Assembly (NCBI GenBank): GCA_947177615.1
Contig: CAMWUY010000001.1
Span: 76,828-109,336, forward strand
Direction: 5' to 3'
Length of the DNA: 32,509 nt
Source of the DNA: an uncultured Porphyromonadaceae bacterium
Lineage (GTDB): Bacteria; Bacteroidota; Bacteroidia; Bacteroidales; Muribaculaceae
In this document: positions 7,854 to 14,798 of the stretch, one piece after another
Layout of the letters: each line of letters begins with the position of its first letter
Numbering within the stretch: position 1 is the first letter of the stretch
The notes under the pieces: generated by a model
The model's database searches: none
What the model was told of the DNA's origin: nothing
What the model saw: the letters and a program-made list of their open reading frames with translations, nothing else
Position numbers and translations under genes: made by a program

Positions 7854-8447
7854 ATGAGTAAAAAAGGAAGCGTAACTACGGCAGACTATCTGCCGTATGC
7901 GGATTATCAAAAACTTGTTCAGGCTCTAATTGATGAAAAGAAGTATTGGTGGGCCTGTTACTGCATCCTGTCTTTTTGTACCGGATTGCGGTTCTCTGAT
8001 GTGTGTAAATTAAAATGGTCTGATGTGCTCGATCAGAGAAAGATTATCATCACAGCCAAGAAAACAAACAAGACCCATGTCATTCCTATAGGCCAAAACG
8101 CTTCTGAGCATTTCTCTTCCTTACATAAACTGATGGGCAAACCATCAAAACGAGATTTAATACTTGTTGGTCAAAAGGGTGAAGAAGGAAGGCCGGTTTC
8201 AATTCAGTATATAAATCGCGCATTAAAGAAGTGGGCGGTCAAGTACGAATTAGACATTGATAACTTCAGTACACATACATTTCGGAAAACATTTGGGAGA
8301 TATGTATATGATAAAGGTGGCAGAGATGAAAAGACACTTATGTATCTGAATAGAATTTTCAAACACTCCAGTTTAGATACCACTATGATATATCTCGGAA
8401 TTAGAGATGAGGAAATATCGAATATCTTTGATTCTATACAAATATAA
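7854..8447 (+). CDS. Tyrosine recombinase, catalytic domain only
   Basis: 197 aa. The catalytic residues are visible: Arg46 in 'CTGLRFSDV', Lys near 70 in 'TAKKTNKTH', His141-x-x-Arg144 in 'HTFRKTFG', His171 in 'FKHSSLDTT' and nucleophile Tyr180 in 'MIYLGI'. The N-terminal arm and core-binding (SAM-like) domains of ordinary integrases are missing. Its size is closer to FimB/FimE-type recombinases than to phage integrases of ~350-400 aa. It could integrate the element, resolve multimers or flip a promoter. The flanking GTTTCAC inverted repeats are candidate target or operator sites. No stop or frameshifted N-terminal half is seen upstream. Confidence 0.85.
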   Translation: MSKKGSVTTADYLPYADYQKLVQALIDEKKYWWACYCILSFCTGLRFSDVCKLKWSDVLDQRKIIITAKKTNKTHVIPIGQNASEHFSSLHKLMGKPSKRDLILVGQKGEEGRPVSIQYINRALKKWAVKYELDIDNFSTHTFRKTFGRYVYDKGGRDEKTLMYLNRIFKHSSLDTTMIYLGIRDEEISNIFDSIQI

Positions 8448-8455
8448 AATATAAT

Positions 8456-9073
8456 ATGGGGCGTCGGATTATGAACAAACTCACATATTGCAATCTTTGC
8501 GGAAATAAGATATGGATGCAGGGTTACAATATCCAGAATCACATTACTCACATTATGATGAAGCATAATGTGTGCTATGATTGTGCCTTCTGGGAAGAGT
8601 TGATTGCTTATCCTCCAGAATATATGGAGGTAGTCAATCATCAATGTCTACGCCTTCATCCGGTCGCTAATAAAAAAGATAAGACTTTAATTCTGGGAGG
8701 CAAAGGTAAGATGAGGTATTTTATGCGTCCTGATGGCTCACTCATCCAGTCTAATGATATATGGATTATAGGAACCATACCAGAGCGTTTCAAATCTCAA
8801 TTACCCACAACCGCTATTGAAATTACTTTCAAAGCCTACCGTCAATTAAAGAAAAGTCAGAGAAAATGTCAAGCTCGTGCCTGTATGGATCGGTACAACT
8901 GTTTCAGATATGATCGAGCTTTAGAGAATGATGAAAGAGGGCCATTCAATGTTATCCCACCAAAATGGAATGTTGGTGATGAGCATTGCGGTTTCTTTAT
9001 CAATCTCCAGGATATAAAAAGTGATGAAAGCAGTGTATTCAGTAAACCAGATTCAAATGAAACAAAAAACTGA
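8456..9073 (+). CDS. Hypothetical zinc-finger-like protein
   Basis: 205 aa; an ATG at 8471 (MNKLTYCNLCG) is an alternative start. Not recognised as a named family. The N-terminus has CNLCG and, about 27 residues later, CYDC with nearby His residues, giving a likely zinc site. A second Cys set (CQARACMDRYNCFRY) occurs near residues 135-150, and 'FNVIPPKWNVGDEHCGFFIN' lies near the end. It starts 8 nt after the recombinase stop, so co-expression is likely. Its 3' end overlaps the next gene and contains a copy of the ATGAAAGCAGTGT leader repeat. Confidence 0.6.
   Translation: MGRRIMNKLTYCNLCGNKIWMQGYNIQNHITHIMMKHNVCYDCAFWEELIAYPPEYMEVVNHQCLRLHPVANKKDKTLILGGKGKMRYFMRPDGSLIQSNDIWIIGTIPERFKSQLPTTAIEITFKAYRQLKKSQRKCQARACMDRYNCFRYDRALENDERGPFNVIPPKWNVGDEHCGFFINLQDIKSDESSVFSKPDSNETKN
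9021..9042 (+). repeat. ATGAAAGCAGTGT leader repeat, copy 1
   Basis: GTGATGAAAGCAGTGTATTCAG, 36 nt before the ATG of the 9057 gene. The internal ATG AAA GCA GTG is in frame with that gene here, unlike the other copies, which encode very short peptides. Confidence 0.7.
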
Positions 9074-9347
9074 AGAGTTGCTTAAAAAAGCACAGGAAAT
9101 TATGGGCGAGGGGTCGGATTTCCTCATCATAGCCCATAAGGACGGACAATGTGGTGCCGTAGCACATGGAGATACTGACACTATTGCTCAGGCAATATTC
9201 TCATGTATGCACCAGCCGGACAATCCTATCGGCCAGACTCTGTATCGTATCATCCAGCTCAATGTGACCAATATTCTGGCCAATCCGTCACCTTATGCGA
9301 ACCGCCTGAGATTTGACATCAATTTCGCCAACTATGGAAAAAAGTAA
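9057..9347 (+). CDS. Hypothetical 96-aa protein
   Basis: 96 aa from ATG 9057; an in-frame ATG at 9024 inside the leader repeat would add 11 residues. Not recognised. It begins with a charged helix (KQKTEELLKKAQEIM), then a beta-type stretch 'DFLIIAHKDGQCGAVAHGDTDTIAQAIFSCM' that resembles small Bacteroidetes phage proteins of unknown role. Its last 14 nt overlap the next gene. Confidence 0.6.
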   Translation: MKQKTEELLKKAQEIMGEGSDFLIIAHKDGQCGAVAHGDTDTIAQAIFSCMHQPDNPIGQTLYRIIQLNVTNILANPSPYANRLRFDINFANYGKK

Positions 9348-10176
9348 AAAATATCTGCCATACGATGTGTCAGATATTGACACGTTGCTGAATGAGCCTT
9401 GGGAAATCAGTGACCAGCCATTCATGCTCCATGCTGCGTATGCCTTGAACTGCCTCTATGATATAGTGGCTCCGGAAGATGATGAAGAGTTTACTCCAGA
9501 TAATATTTGGGGTAACAAGATTGAGAAAAAGATCCTCGACCGATTGGTATTGGATATTCAAGATGATTTTAATGATGCGGCCACCAATCGTAAGCCAGTA
9601 CGAATATGGGATAGAGGCTACACTATCAGAAAAGTCAATGCCTATGACCATTCTCGCCTTCATCTGATTTTCAATTTCCCCATAGAGAATGGAGAATATA
9701 CTATCACGAAAGAAGGCGTACTGAATCTGGCCGGTGTTACCGACCCTCTTCTAAAACCTTATGAGGTTTCCAAAGAACAGGCCCATATCAATAGAACTTA
9801 TCTCAGACAAATCATCATGCTTGCTGAAGATGATAAGAACAATGGCTGGGATCAGCTTACCGATATGGAGATTGTAGTTTACTGTTGGGCGTTATTCTAT
9901 AACAAATACCAGTTTGATAACTTCATCCAGTTCAAAAAAGAGTATAAGGATTACCTCTATGTTACTGAAAAGGAGATTTTCGACTGCCTGAATGAAAAGT
10001 CAACTCTCAGACAAAAGCCAGTAGGGATGTATGCGTTTTCCTATGATAAGATCCAGGAATGGAACAAAAATCACGAGCAAATATCGGCGGCCGACAAAAT
10101 ACCGGCTTCCGAAGCAGAAGATTACTGGTACGATGTAGCTCTCAAAAAGTCATTCAAACCGATTGACCAGCGATAA
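9334..10176 (+). CDS. Hypothetical 280-aa protein
   Basis: 280 aa from ATG 9334; the ORF-track start at 9313 is a TTG. Not recognised. The N-terminal half is acidic with a possible strand-rich domain ('RIWDRGYTIRKVNAYDHSRLHLIFNFPIENGEYTITKEG'). The C-terminal half is helical and aromatic ('EIVVYCWALFYNKYQFDNFIQFKKEYKDYLYVTEKEIFDCL'). There is no signal peptide or membrane segment. It converges with the next gene on the minus strand, 26 nt away. Confidence 0.6.
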   Translation: MEKSKKYLPYDVSDIDTLLNEPWEISDQPFMLHAAYALNCLYDIVAPEDDEEFTPDNIWGNKIEKKILDRLVLDIQDDFNDAATNRKPVRIWDRGYTIRKVNAYDHSRLHLIFNFPIENGEYTITKEGVLNLAGVTDPLLKPYEVSKEQAHINRTYLRQIIMLAEDDKNNGWDQLTDMEIVVYCWALFYNKYQFDNFIQFKKEYKDYLYVTEKEIFDCLNEKSTLRQKPVGMYAFSYDKIQEWNKNHEQISAADKIPASEAEDYWYDVALKKSFKPIDQR

Positions 10177-10202
10177 ACCGATATAAGATGAGGGGGATTG
10201 CA

Positions 10203-11066
10203 TTATGCTTTTCCCCTCATTGCTTTTACATCTTTCATAAAGAGCAAGCCCTCAGTATAATCCAGAATGTAATTGCCCGCCTCCCATCTCTCTAAATGTT
10301 TCTTGGCACCATTATCCCGATCCATAACTAATTCAAACCGGTCGTTCAGATACCAATACACATTATCCTTCCCTTTCTGGGGTATCTTGATAAACTTATG
10401 GCCACGCTCATTATATGACCATCCTGCTTTAGATGTAGCTGAATGGAGTCTCTTAATATCTGCTTCAGACGCTGGTTTTAGGGGTGTATAGTTAGAATCA
10501 ATCCAACAATCCATTTGCAATTCATCTTTATAGAGATATGCAAGAAAATGATATTTGGAATTGTCTGATTCTAAATACATTCCAACTCCAACTTCATCAC
10601 TGTTTGGTTTTTGGATAGTGGCATAAAAATATTTTTGAGGGGTGTATATCTTATCGAATTTGCTGGTGCGAACAGAGAAATCCAGCCCTTTTTCAAAAAT
10701 CAGACGTTTCAACTCAGTCACGCGAGGTTCTTCCAAATGTTGTAATCTTTCAGGCTCCAGCACCTCCATTTCGTTAACAATGAGATTGCCTTCATAATCG
10801 CAATATGCAGCTAAAGTTACACCTGATGGAGTGCTGCTGCCCACAATTCCCATAGTGTTTCCATAGCTGATATAATCTCCGGCTCCCAGTCCGCTTTCGA
10901 TCCATTTTCTGAATTGACGGTATGTAGAATCCGCTTTAGGATAAAGTGCTTTGTGTATCTTTCCTCCTTTGAATCGCTTTCGGCAATACAAGAGAACCTT
11001 ATGCCAATCTTCATCAGGAAATCGGCAATCAGAAGTGTAACGATATATCTGGTTCAGAGTTTTCAT
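10203..11066 (-). CDS. Hypothetical protein on the opposite strand
   Basis: 287 aa from ATG 11066 (MKTLNQIYRY); the track's upstream start is a TTG. Not recognised. A basic helical N-terminus ('WHKVLLYCRKRFKGGKIHKALYPKADSTYRQFRKWIESG') is followed by 'GDYISYGNTMGIVGSSTPSGVTLAAYCDYEGNLI' and a mixed C-terminal domain. It is the only minus-strand gene between 5.7 kb and the right end, with rightward genes on both sides. That isolated orientation is common for regulators or cargo genes, but no HTH is convincing. Confidence 0.6.
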   Translation of the reverse strand: MKTLNQIYRYTSDCRFPDEDWHKVLLYCRKRFKGGKIHKALYPKADSTYRQFRKWIESGLGAGDYISYGNTMGIVGSSTPSGVTLAAYCDYEGNLIVNEMEVLEPERLQHLEEPRVTELKRLIFEKGLDFSVRTSKFDKIYTPQKYFYATIQKPNSDEVGVGMYLESDNSKYHFLAYLYKDELQMDCWIDSNYTPLKPASEADIKRLHSATSKAGWSYNERGHKFIKIPQKGKDNVYWYLNDRFELVMDRDNGAKKHLERWEAGNYILDYTEGLLFMKDVKAMRGKA

Positions 11067-11202
11067 CTGGTGAGGTCTTGTTTTAACCTGCAAAATTACT
11101 ATTAAAAATTAAAACCAGCTGAAATAATCACCGATTATTTTGGCAAAACTTAAATTTTTAATAATTTTGCAATCTGCAAATGAGGATGTTACCCATCCTG
11201 AC

Positions 11203-11222
11203 GTGATGAAAGCAGTGTTATG
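11203..11222 (+). repeat. ATGAAAGCAGTGT leader repeat, copy 2
   Basis: GTGATGAAAGCAGTGTTATG, 33 nt before the winged-helix gene. Read from its ATG it encodes MKAVL and then a TGA stop. A short hairpin (AGGATG-TTAC-CATCCT region) lies just upstream. Confidence 0.7.
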
Positions 11223-11235
11223 AAGAGTTCATAAC

Positions 11236-11817
11236 ATGAAGAAAATACCGAATAGGGCTAAACTCCCACCGCCGGAGCCAGTAGTGATTAAGCTGGATCC
11301 AAAACTTCTCAGAGGTGGAATTGTCCTTCCTAAAGTCAAGTACGAGATACTGGCTACTGTTGAGACTGAAGAGGTTTTTGACGGAATGGTTATACCCATG
11401 CCCAAAGTCTTGATATACTTCCTGAGCAAGAATGAGCTTATGGTTGTCTCGACAATTATGGAAGAAGCCAATGAAAATGGGGAGTGCGCATTGTCAGTAC
11501 AAGAATTGGCCGTAAAAATGAGACTTTCTGTTCCCACTCTCAGCAACTGTCTTTATTCCTTACGAAAAATCGGATTATTACTTGAAACACCCAATGGCAA
11601 GAGAGGGGGCGGCAGAATCCGACAACTCAATTACCCAGCAATCCAACATTTGAATGACCTTGTGGAAGAAGAAGATCCTGGCATATACGCTCGGATCAGG
11701 AAGGCTACACGCAAAATCAACATTCTCAATCTGACCAAGGATGATGTGAAGAGTGCTTACGATACTCATGTACTGGAGCCTGGGCACGATCCGGCAGAGG
11801 AAGAAGAATATAACTAA
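11236..11817 (+). CDS. Winged-helix DNA-binding protein
   Basis: 193 aa. Residues ~75-135 form a winged helix: 'SKNELMVVSTIMEEANENGECALSVQELAVKMRLSVPTLSNCLYSLRKIGLLLETPNGKRGGGRIRQLNY'. This has a first helix, a helix-turn-helix ('VQELAVKMRLSVPTLSNCLYSLRKIGLL') and a Gly-rich wing. The N-terminus is Pro-rich and the C-terminus is acidic (AEEEEYN). It could be a transcription regulator or a replication initiator-type protein; the iteron-like repeats ~1 kb downstream make the second worth testing. It is preceded by leader repeat copy 2 and followed by copy 3. Confidence 0.65.
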   Translation: MKKIPNRAKLPPPEPVVIKLDPKLLRGGIVLPKVKYEILATVETEEVFDGMVIPMPKVLIYFLSKNELMVVSTIMEEANENGECALSVQELAVKMRLSVPTLSNCLYSLRKIGLLLETPNGKRGGGRIRQLNYPAIQHLNDLVEEEDPGIYARIRKATRKINILNLTKDDVKSAYDTHVLEPGHDPAEEEEYN

Positions 11818-11818
11818 G

Positions 11819-11839
11819 TGATGAAAGCAGTGTTTCTCA
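11819..11839 (+). repeat. ATGAAAGCAGTGT leader repeat, copy 3
   Basis: GTGATGAAAGCAGTGTTTCTC, 1 nt after the stop of the winged-helix gene and 38 nt before the next ATG. It encodes MKAVFLKN and then TGA. Confidence 0.7.
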
Positions 11840-11856
11840 AAAACTGAAAAAAAACA

Positions 11857-12159
11857 ATGAGCAGACCAATTCCTTTTGAGTATCAGCAGTTCGGAAACAT
11901 AACTGTTGTGGCTCTGGATTCAAAACTGAAAGATTACGATTTCAAGCCGGTTAATGTTGGTGGAAAAATGATGATCCAGCTTCCTGAGAAAACGATAAAA
12001 GACTGTCGCAACATTGATGGCTGCATCTATCTCCATCTCGGAAGAGTGAATGACAGTGTTATGGTTGATCTTATCGAGAAATTCCAGAAGTTGAAAATGG
12101 AAAAGGGATGGAAACCTGGAAAGGGTTTGGTAATCCCCGATAACAAATTCAGGCTTTGA
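11857..12159 (+). CDS. Hypothetical 100-aa protein
   Basis: 100 aa, not recognised. It has strand-rich segments ('NITVVALDSKLKDYDFKPVNVGGKMMIQLPEKTI', 'GCIYLHLGRVNDSVMVDLIEKF') and a basic C-terminal part ('KMEKGWKPGKGLVIPDNKFRL'). There is no signal peptide. It sits one nucleotide before the next ATG, so the two are probably co-translated, and it follows leader repeat copy 3. Confidence 0.6.
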   Translation: MSRPIPFEYQQFGNITVVALDSKLKDYDFKPVNVGGKMMIQLPEKTIKDCRNIDGCIYLHLGRVNDSVMVDLIEKFQKLKMEKGWKPGKGLVIPDNKFRL

Positions 12160-12160
12160 C

Positions 12161-12418
12161 ATGAGTTTCAAAGATTACTTGCTATCACTCCGCTGGAACA
12201 CGTTTGCAAAATATCCGGCACAAGGTTCGGATGTTTACATTCACTGTTCCACTGATGATGGCAGCACTCACAAGTTTGTCAAAGTAAAACAGTTCAACGC
12301 TGTCTGCTTTGACTTCCAGGGAATCGTAAGTAAATATTCAAAAAATCATCAATGGCAGTTTTCGTGGCTGCCAGCTGCAAAAACCGAAGAAGATTATGAT
12401 AACTCAATTTCTGATTAG
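12161..12418 (+). CDS. Hypothetical 85-aa protein
   Basis: 85 aa, not recognised. Aromatic and strand-rich ('LLSLRWNTFAKYPAQGSDVYIHCSTDDGSTHKFVKVKQFNAVCFDF', 'HQWQFSWLPA'), suggestive of a small beta fold. It starts 1 nt after the previous stop and its end overlaps the start of a 55-aa frame by 23 nt. Confidence 0.55.
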   Translation: MSFKDYLLSLRWNTFAKYPAQGSDVYIHCSTDDGSTHKFVKVKQFNAVCFDFQGIVSKYSKNHQWQFSWLPAAKTEEDYDNSISD

Positions 12419-12563
12419 CGCGATGATGGCTGTTTCGCCATTTCATCCAAAGACCCCAGTACCTGATGTGCCTAAACAATATGCCATCCTGACTGCCGGC
12501 GAGGAAGAGCGCAAGCCAACTTCCAGAAGAGAACGCAGAGCAAGTATGCGCCGTAAAACCTGA
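12396..12563 (+). CDS. Small basic hypothetical protein (55 aa)
   Basis: 55 aa, below the ORF track cutoff. It begins MITQFLISAMMAVSPFHPKTPVPDV and ends with a strongly basic tail (KPTSRRERRASMRRKT). The hydrophobic start could be a membrane anchor or a short signal. It overlaps the previous gene in another frame, and its TGA stop is part of leader repeat copy 4 (TGATGAAAGC). It is real only if the coupling is genuine; codon use looks acceptable. Confidence 0.4.
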   Translation: MITQFLISAMMAVSPFHPKTPVPDVPKQYAILTAGEEERKPTSRRERRASMRRKT

Positions 12564-12581
12564 TGAAAGCAGCGTTTCTTT
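12561..12581 (+). repeat. ATGAAAGCAGTGT leader repeat, copy 4
   Basis: TGATGAAAGCAGCGTTTCTTT, with one base different from the other copies. The preceding gene's TGA overlaps the repeat's ATG. It encodes MKAAFLSNKTIK and then TAG. No clear gene begins at the spacing seen for copies 1-3. Confidence 0.65.
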
Positions 12582-12625
12582 CAAACAAGACTATTAAATA
12601 GCAAACGAAAGTTTTTGTCTCATAC

Positions 12626-12805
12626 ATGAATTTGGTTGTGCGCTGGGCTGGGAAGCTCGGCGCATTTTTGTGGTTCGGGATCCGGTCGGGGGCAGCAAAA
12701 AAGAAAAAGAAAAAACAGAAAAAAGAAAAAGGGACAGAAAAAGAAAAAAGAAAAATAAATAAAAAGAAAAAAGTGGCCTACTCTCCTTCATTCCTTTTCT
12801 CCTAA
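12626..12805 (+). CDS. Possible Lys-rich 59-aa protein over a polypurine tract
   Basis: 59 aa, one residue below the track cutoff. A short hydrophobic start (MNLVVRWAGKLGAFLWFGIRSGAA) is followed by an almost pure Lys/Glu stretch (KKKKKKQKKEKG...) encoded by an ~80-nt polypurine tract, then 'VAYSPSFLFS'. It could be a membrane-anchored basic peptide, or an accidental frame over a tract kept for DNA-structure reasons. The stop falls inside the loop of the 12775-12835 stem. Confidence 0.25.
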   Translation: MNLVVRWAGKLGAFLWFGIRSGAAKKKKKKQKKEKGTEKEKRKINKKKKVAYSPSFLFS

Positions 12806-12855
12806 AGTCGAAAAGGAAATTCAGTCGAGTAGGCCGCGCACACGCGAGCGCGTGC
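12775..12855. other. Nested stem-loops beside a polypurine tract
   Basis: GGCCTACTC (12775-12783) pairs with GAGTAGGCC (12827-12835). Inside it CCTTTTC (12793-12799) pairs with GAAAAGG (12810-12816). Directly after is CACGCG-AG-CGCGTG. The adjoining 12690-12772 is almost all A and G. This could be an origin, a nick region or a processed RNA; the sequence alone does not decide. Confidence 0.55.
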
Positions 12856-12879
12856 CCAAGGCATAGAACTTCATAGTAT

Positions 12880-13006
12880 AGTTCCCTATTCCAGTAAACT
12901 TAACAAAGTCTGTTTCCCTACATTCCAGCAAACTCTTGAAAAGACTGTTTAGGAAAGTTTAGATTAGAGCTTAGTTCCATTCCCAGTAATTAAACAAAAA
13001 CTGTTT
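12880..13006 (+). repeat. Three iteron-like direct repeats
   Basis: Three imperfect direct repeats share TTCC(C)AGYAA-then-CTGTTT: ATTCCAGTAAACTTAACAAAGTCTGTTT (from ~12888), ATTCCAGCAAACTCTTGAAAAGACTGTTT (from ~12922) and ATTCCCAGTAATTAAACAAAAACTGTTTT (from ~12979). The first two are 34 nt apart and the third 58 nt further on. They resemble initiator iterons or an operator cluster. Confidence 0.5.
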
Positions 13007-13691
13007 TGTGATTTTTGGGAAAAGGTGTTTTGAAGGTTTAGGGTGTGGAAGAATTTTTAAGGGGTATGTTTTTTAATTTTTCAAAAACCTTCTCACAAAT
13101 AAGACCGCGCCCCGCCGCCGATCGTCGCCGCCCCGGCCACCGAAAAACCGATTTGAAAATTGGCCCCGGAAAATTTGGGGCAAGTGTTTTGAGGGATTTT
13201 TGGTGTGTCAGAAGAAGAAAAATTGAGGTTGCCAAAAAGTCTGCTTGTAGGATTTGATGAAATATGCCCAAATTTGGGGCGTAGGATGAGCTACAATCGA
13301 ATTGTGGTGCGAAGATGTGTAGTTGTTCATCCGAGGGTGAGAAACGCGGAATTTGGGGCATTTCTGGCGGTTTTGAGATTTGGCTGGAAAGTGGCTTGAT
13401 GTGGCTGAGGTCTGAGAAAAATCAGGCTGGAATGATAAGTGCTGAATTATCAGCAAATTAGGTGTAAAATGAGCTGGAAACTCAGTTTTAAGGTAAAAAT
13501 CAGGCTAAAAATTGGATGATACTGGAGTGTTTTGTGGGGCTGGGATGGTACCGAACCTCCCAGTATAACACCTTCCAAAAACGAGATTTGAAATTTGGGA
13601 AAAATTTACATCTGCCTTGAAGAGCAAGGGAGGCACCCACCCCGGTTTTTTATTTGTTTTCAGATAGTTAGCCATATTTTTGGCTTATTTT

Positions 13692-13717
13692 GGTTTCACT
13701 TTTACAATAAGTGAAAC
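13692..13717. promoter_or_regulatory. GTTTCAC palindrome 1
   Basis: GGTTTCACTTTTACAATAAGTGAAACA: GTTTCACTT and AAGTGAAAC are 9-bp inverted arms around a 7-nt centre. The same half-site occurs near the recombinase and the portal promoter region. Confidence 0.6.
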
Positions 13718-13826
13718 ATATATTTTTTGCTCAAAAATCGAAGTCTAAATGTTAAAAAGTGTTTAATTGTTGGTGATTGTCGCTAATTGATTGATTTTGT
13801 TGTAGTTATCCTTAATTAGCAATTTT

Positions 13827-13872
13827 GGTTTCACTATTTTTCAAAAGTGAAACCTTTTTATATATAGGTGTA
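13827..13872. promoter_or_regulatory. GTTTCAC palindrome 2 with TATATATAGGTGTA
   Basis: GGTTTCACT and AGTGAAACC are 9-bp inverted arms around a 10-nt centre, followed 4 nt later by TATATATAGGTGTA. That 14-mer matches 5754-5767 with one base changed. This looks like an operator next to a promoter element shared by two control regions. No gene starts close by on the plus strand, so any transcript would begin with a long leader toward 14799. Confidence 0.55.
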
Positions 13873-14339
13873 ACTCCATATTTTAACATTTGTTTAACAT
13901 TTCAAATTACCCTTATCCATTTTTGGCACTATCTCAAAGGTCAAAATTACCCTTTTTCAAAAATTTTTTTGTGGAAAATAAAGATTTTACCCTATTGATT
14001 TTCAAGTAATTACACTCTTACAAACAGCCTTACACCTTAATAGATATAAAAGAATGGGGTTATGAAAAAATTTTTTGCAGATAGTGTTGTAACCGTCCAC
14101 AGACCACTGCAATATTGTGGTGTAAGATTTGAGAAACGGATTAGCTCCCGAACCTCTCAAACATCTTGCAAGAGAACTTTGACATATTGGTGCTTAGTTG
14201 CTTTTGGCAATAAGTGTGAAAAGTGAAATCCCTTGACTCCATGAGTGAGGAAAATTTAGCAAATTTTCGCTTTATCCTTTGCAAGTCCATGACCTGCGCA
14301 TATAGGTGAAAAGTGTGTAAAGTAGCGAAGTAACATACT

Positions 14340-14700
14340 GTTATCAAAGATTATGCAACAAAATTGTATCGTGTGGGTAAAATCCGCAATAGTGCGGGCG
14401 TATAAAGCGATGCAGCCCCTGCGCACGGGGGAAGAGTGGGAGTAATGCGTCCATTCGGGGGAAACCTTTGCCTATGATGTAGGGTGAAACGACTCATATA
14501 GGAAGCATAGAGCGCAAAAAAGTCCAAAATGTGCAAAAACGGTTGCGCACGAATGCGGTAAAGGCATACCATGCAAGCGCACTGACCGTACCCCTTAGTG
14601 GGCGTGTTTGGATTGGCGTAGGAGCACAAGTTACGCCCGTTCTGGAGAATAATGTATCCAATCAACACTTTATAGGGTGAGTCCGTAAAAGCGGCACAGG
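14340..14700. ncRNA. Candidate structured RNA region
   Basis: The base composition shifts toward GC here relative to the AT-rich DNA on its left. Several local helices are visible: ACGGT-TGCGC (14539-14548) with GCGCA-CTG-ACCGT (14577-14589); GGCGTA (14615-14620) with TACGCC (14632-14637) inside GATTGG/CCAATC; and CCCC...GGGG near 14420. The minus-strand 135-aa ORF here looks non-coding. The stretch could be a leader RNA or a phage non-coding RNA; strand is uncertain. Confidence 0.3.
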
Positions 14701-14765
14701 GAGTGTGGCATATTATGCCCTTGCAATGTACTCCCCACCCACTATTCATTAACCTCAAAGCAGTT

Positions 14766-14789
14766 GTGACCGCTCATGTGTGGGGTCAC
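14766..14789 (+). promoter_or_regulatory. Hairpin just upstream of the 14799 start
   Basis: GTGACC (14766-14771) pairs with GGTCAC (14784-14789) across a 12-nt loop. It ends 9 nt before the ATG, where it could control translation. Confidence 0.4.
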
Positions 14790-14798
14790 TATATCATC

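Larger units (their letters stand above)
12806..14798. other. Long intergenic control region
   Basis: About 2 kb with no convincing gene. ORF-track entries here have low-complexity or shadow-like sequences. From left to right it holds the stem-loops and iteron-like repeats, a GC patch at 13105-13145, repeated AATTTGGGGC words near 13170, 13270 and 13350 (one in CCCAAATTTGGG), the GTTTCAC palindromes at 13.69-13.87 kb, very AT-rich DNA to ~14.1 kb with two copies of AAATTACCCTT, and a GC-shifted structured stretch from ~14.34 kb. It is a candidate replication or transcription control region. Confidence 0.5.

Noticed and set aside
12594-12791. 65-aa minus-strand ORF of Phe/Leu/Ser repeats
   Set aside because: It is the complement of the polypurine tract and is low complexity.
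14351-14758. 135-aa minus-strand ORF
   Set aside because: The composition is unlike a protein from this element, it has no neighbour on that strand, and the DNA shows local helices that explain it better.
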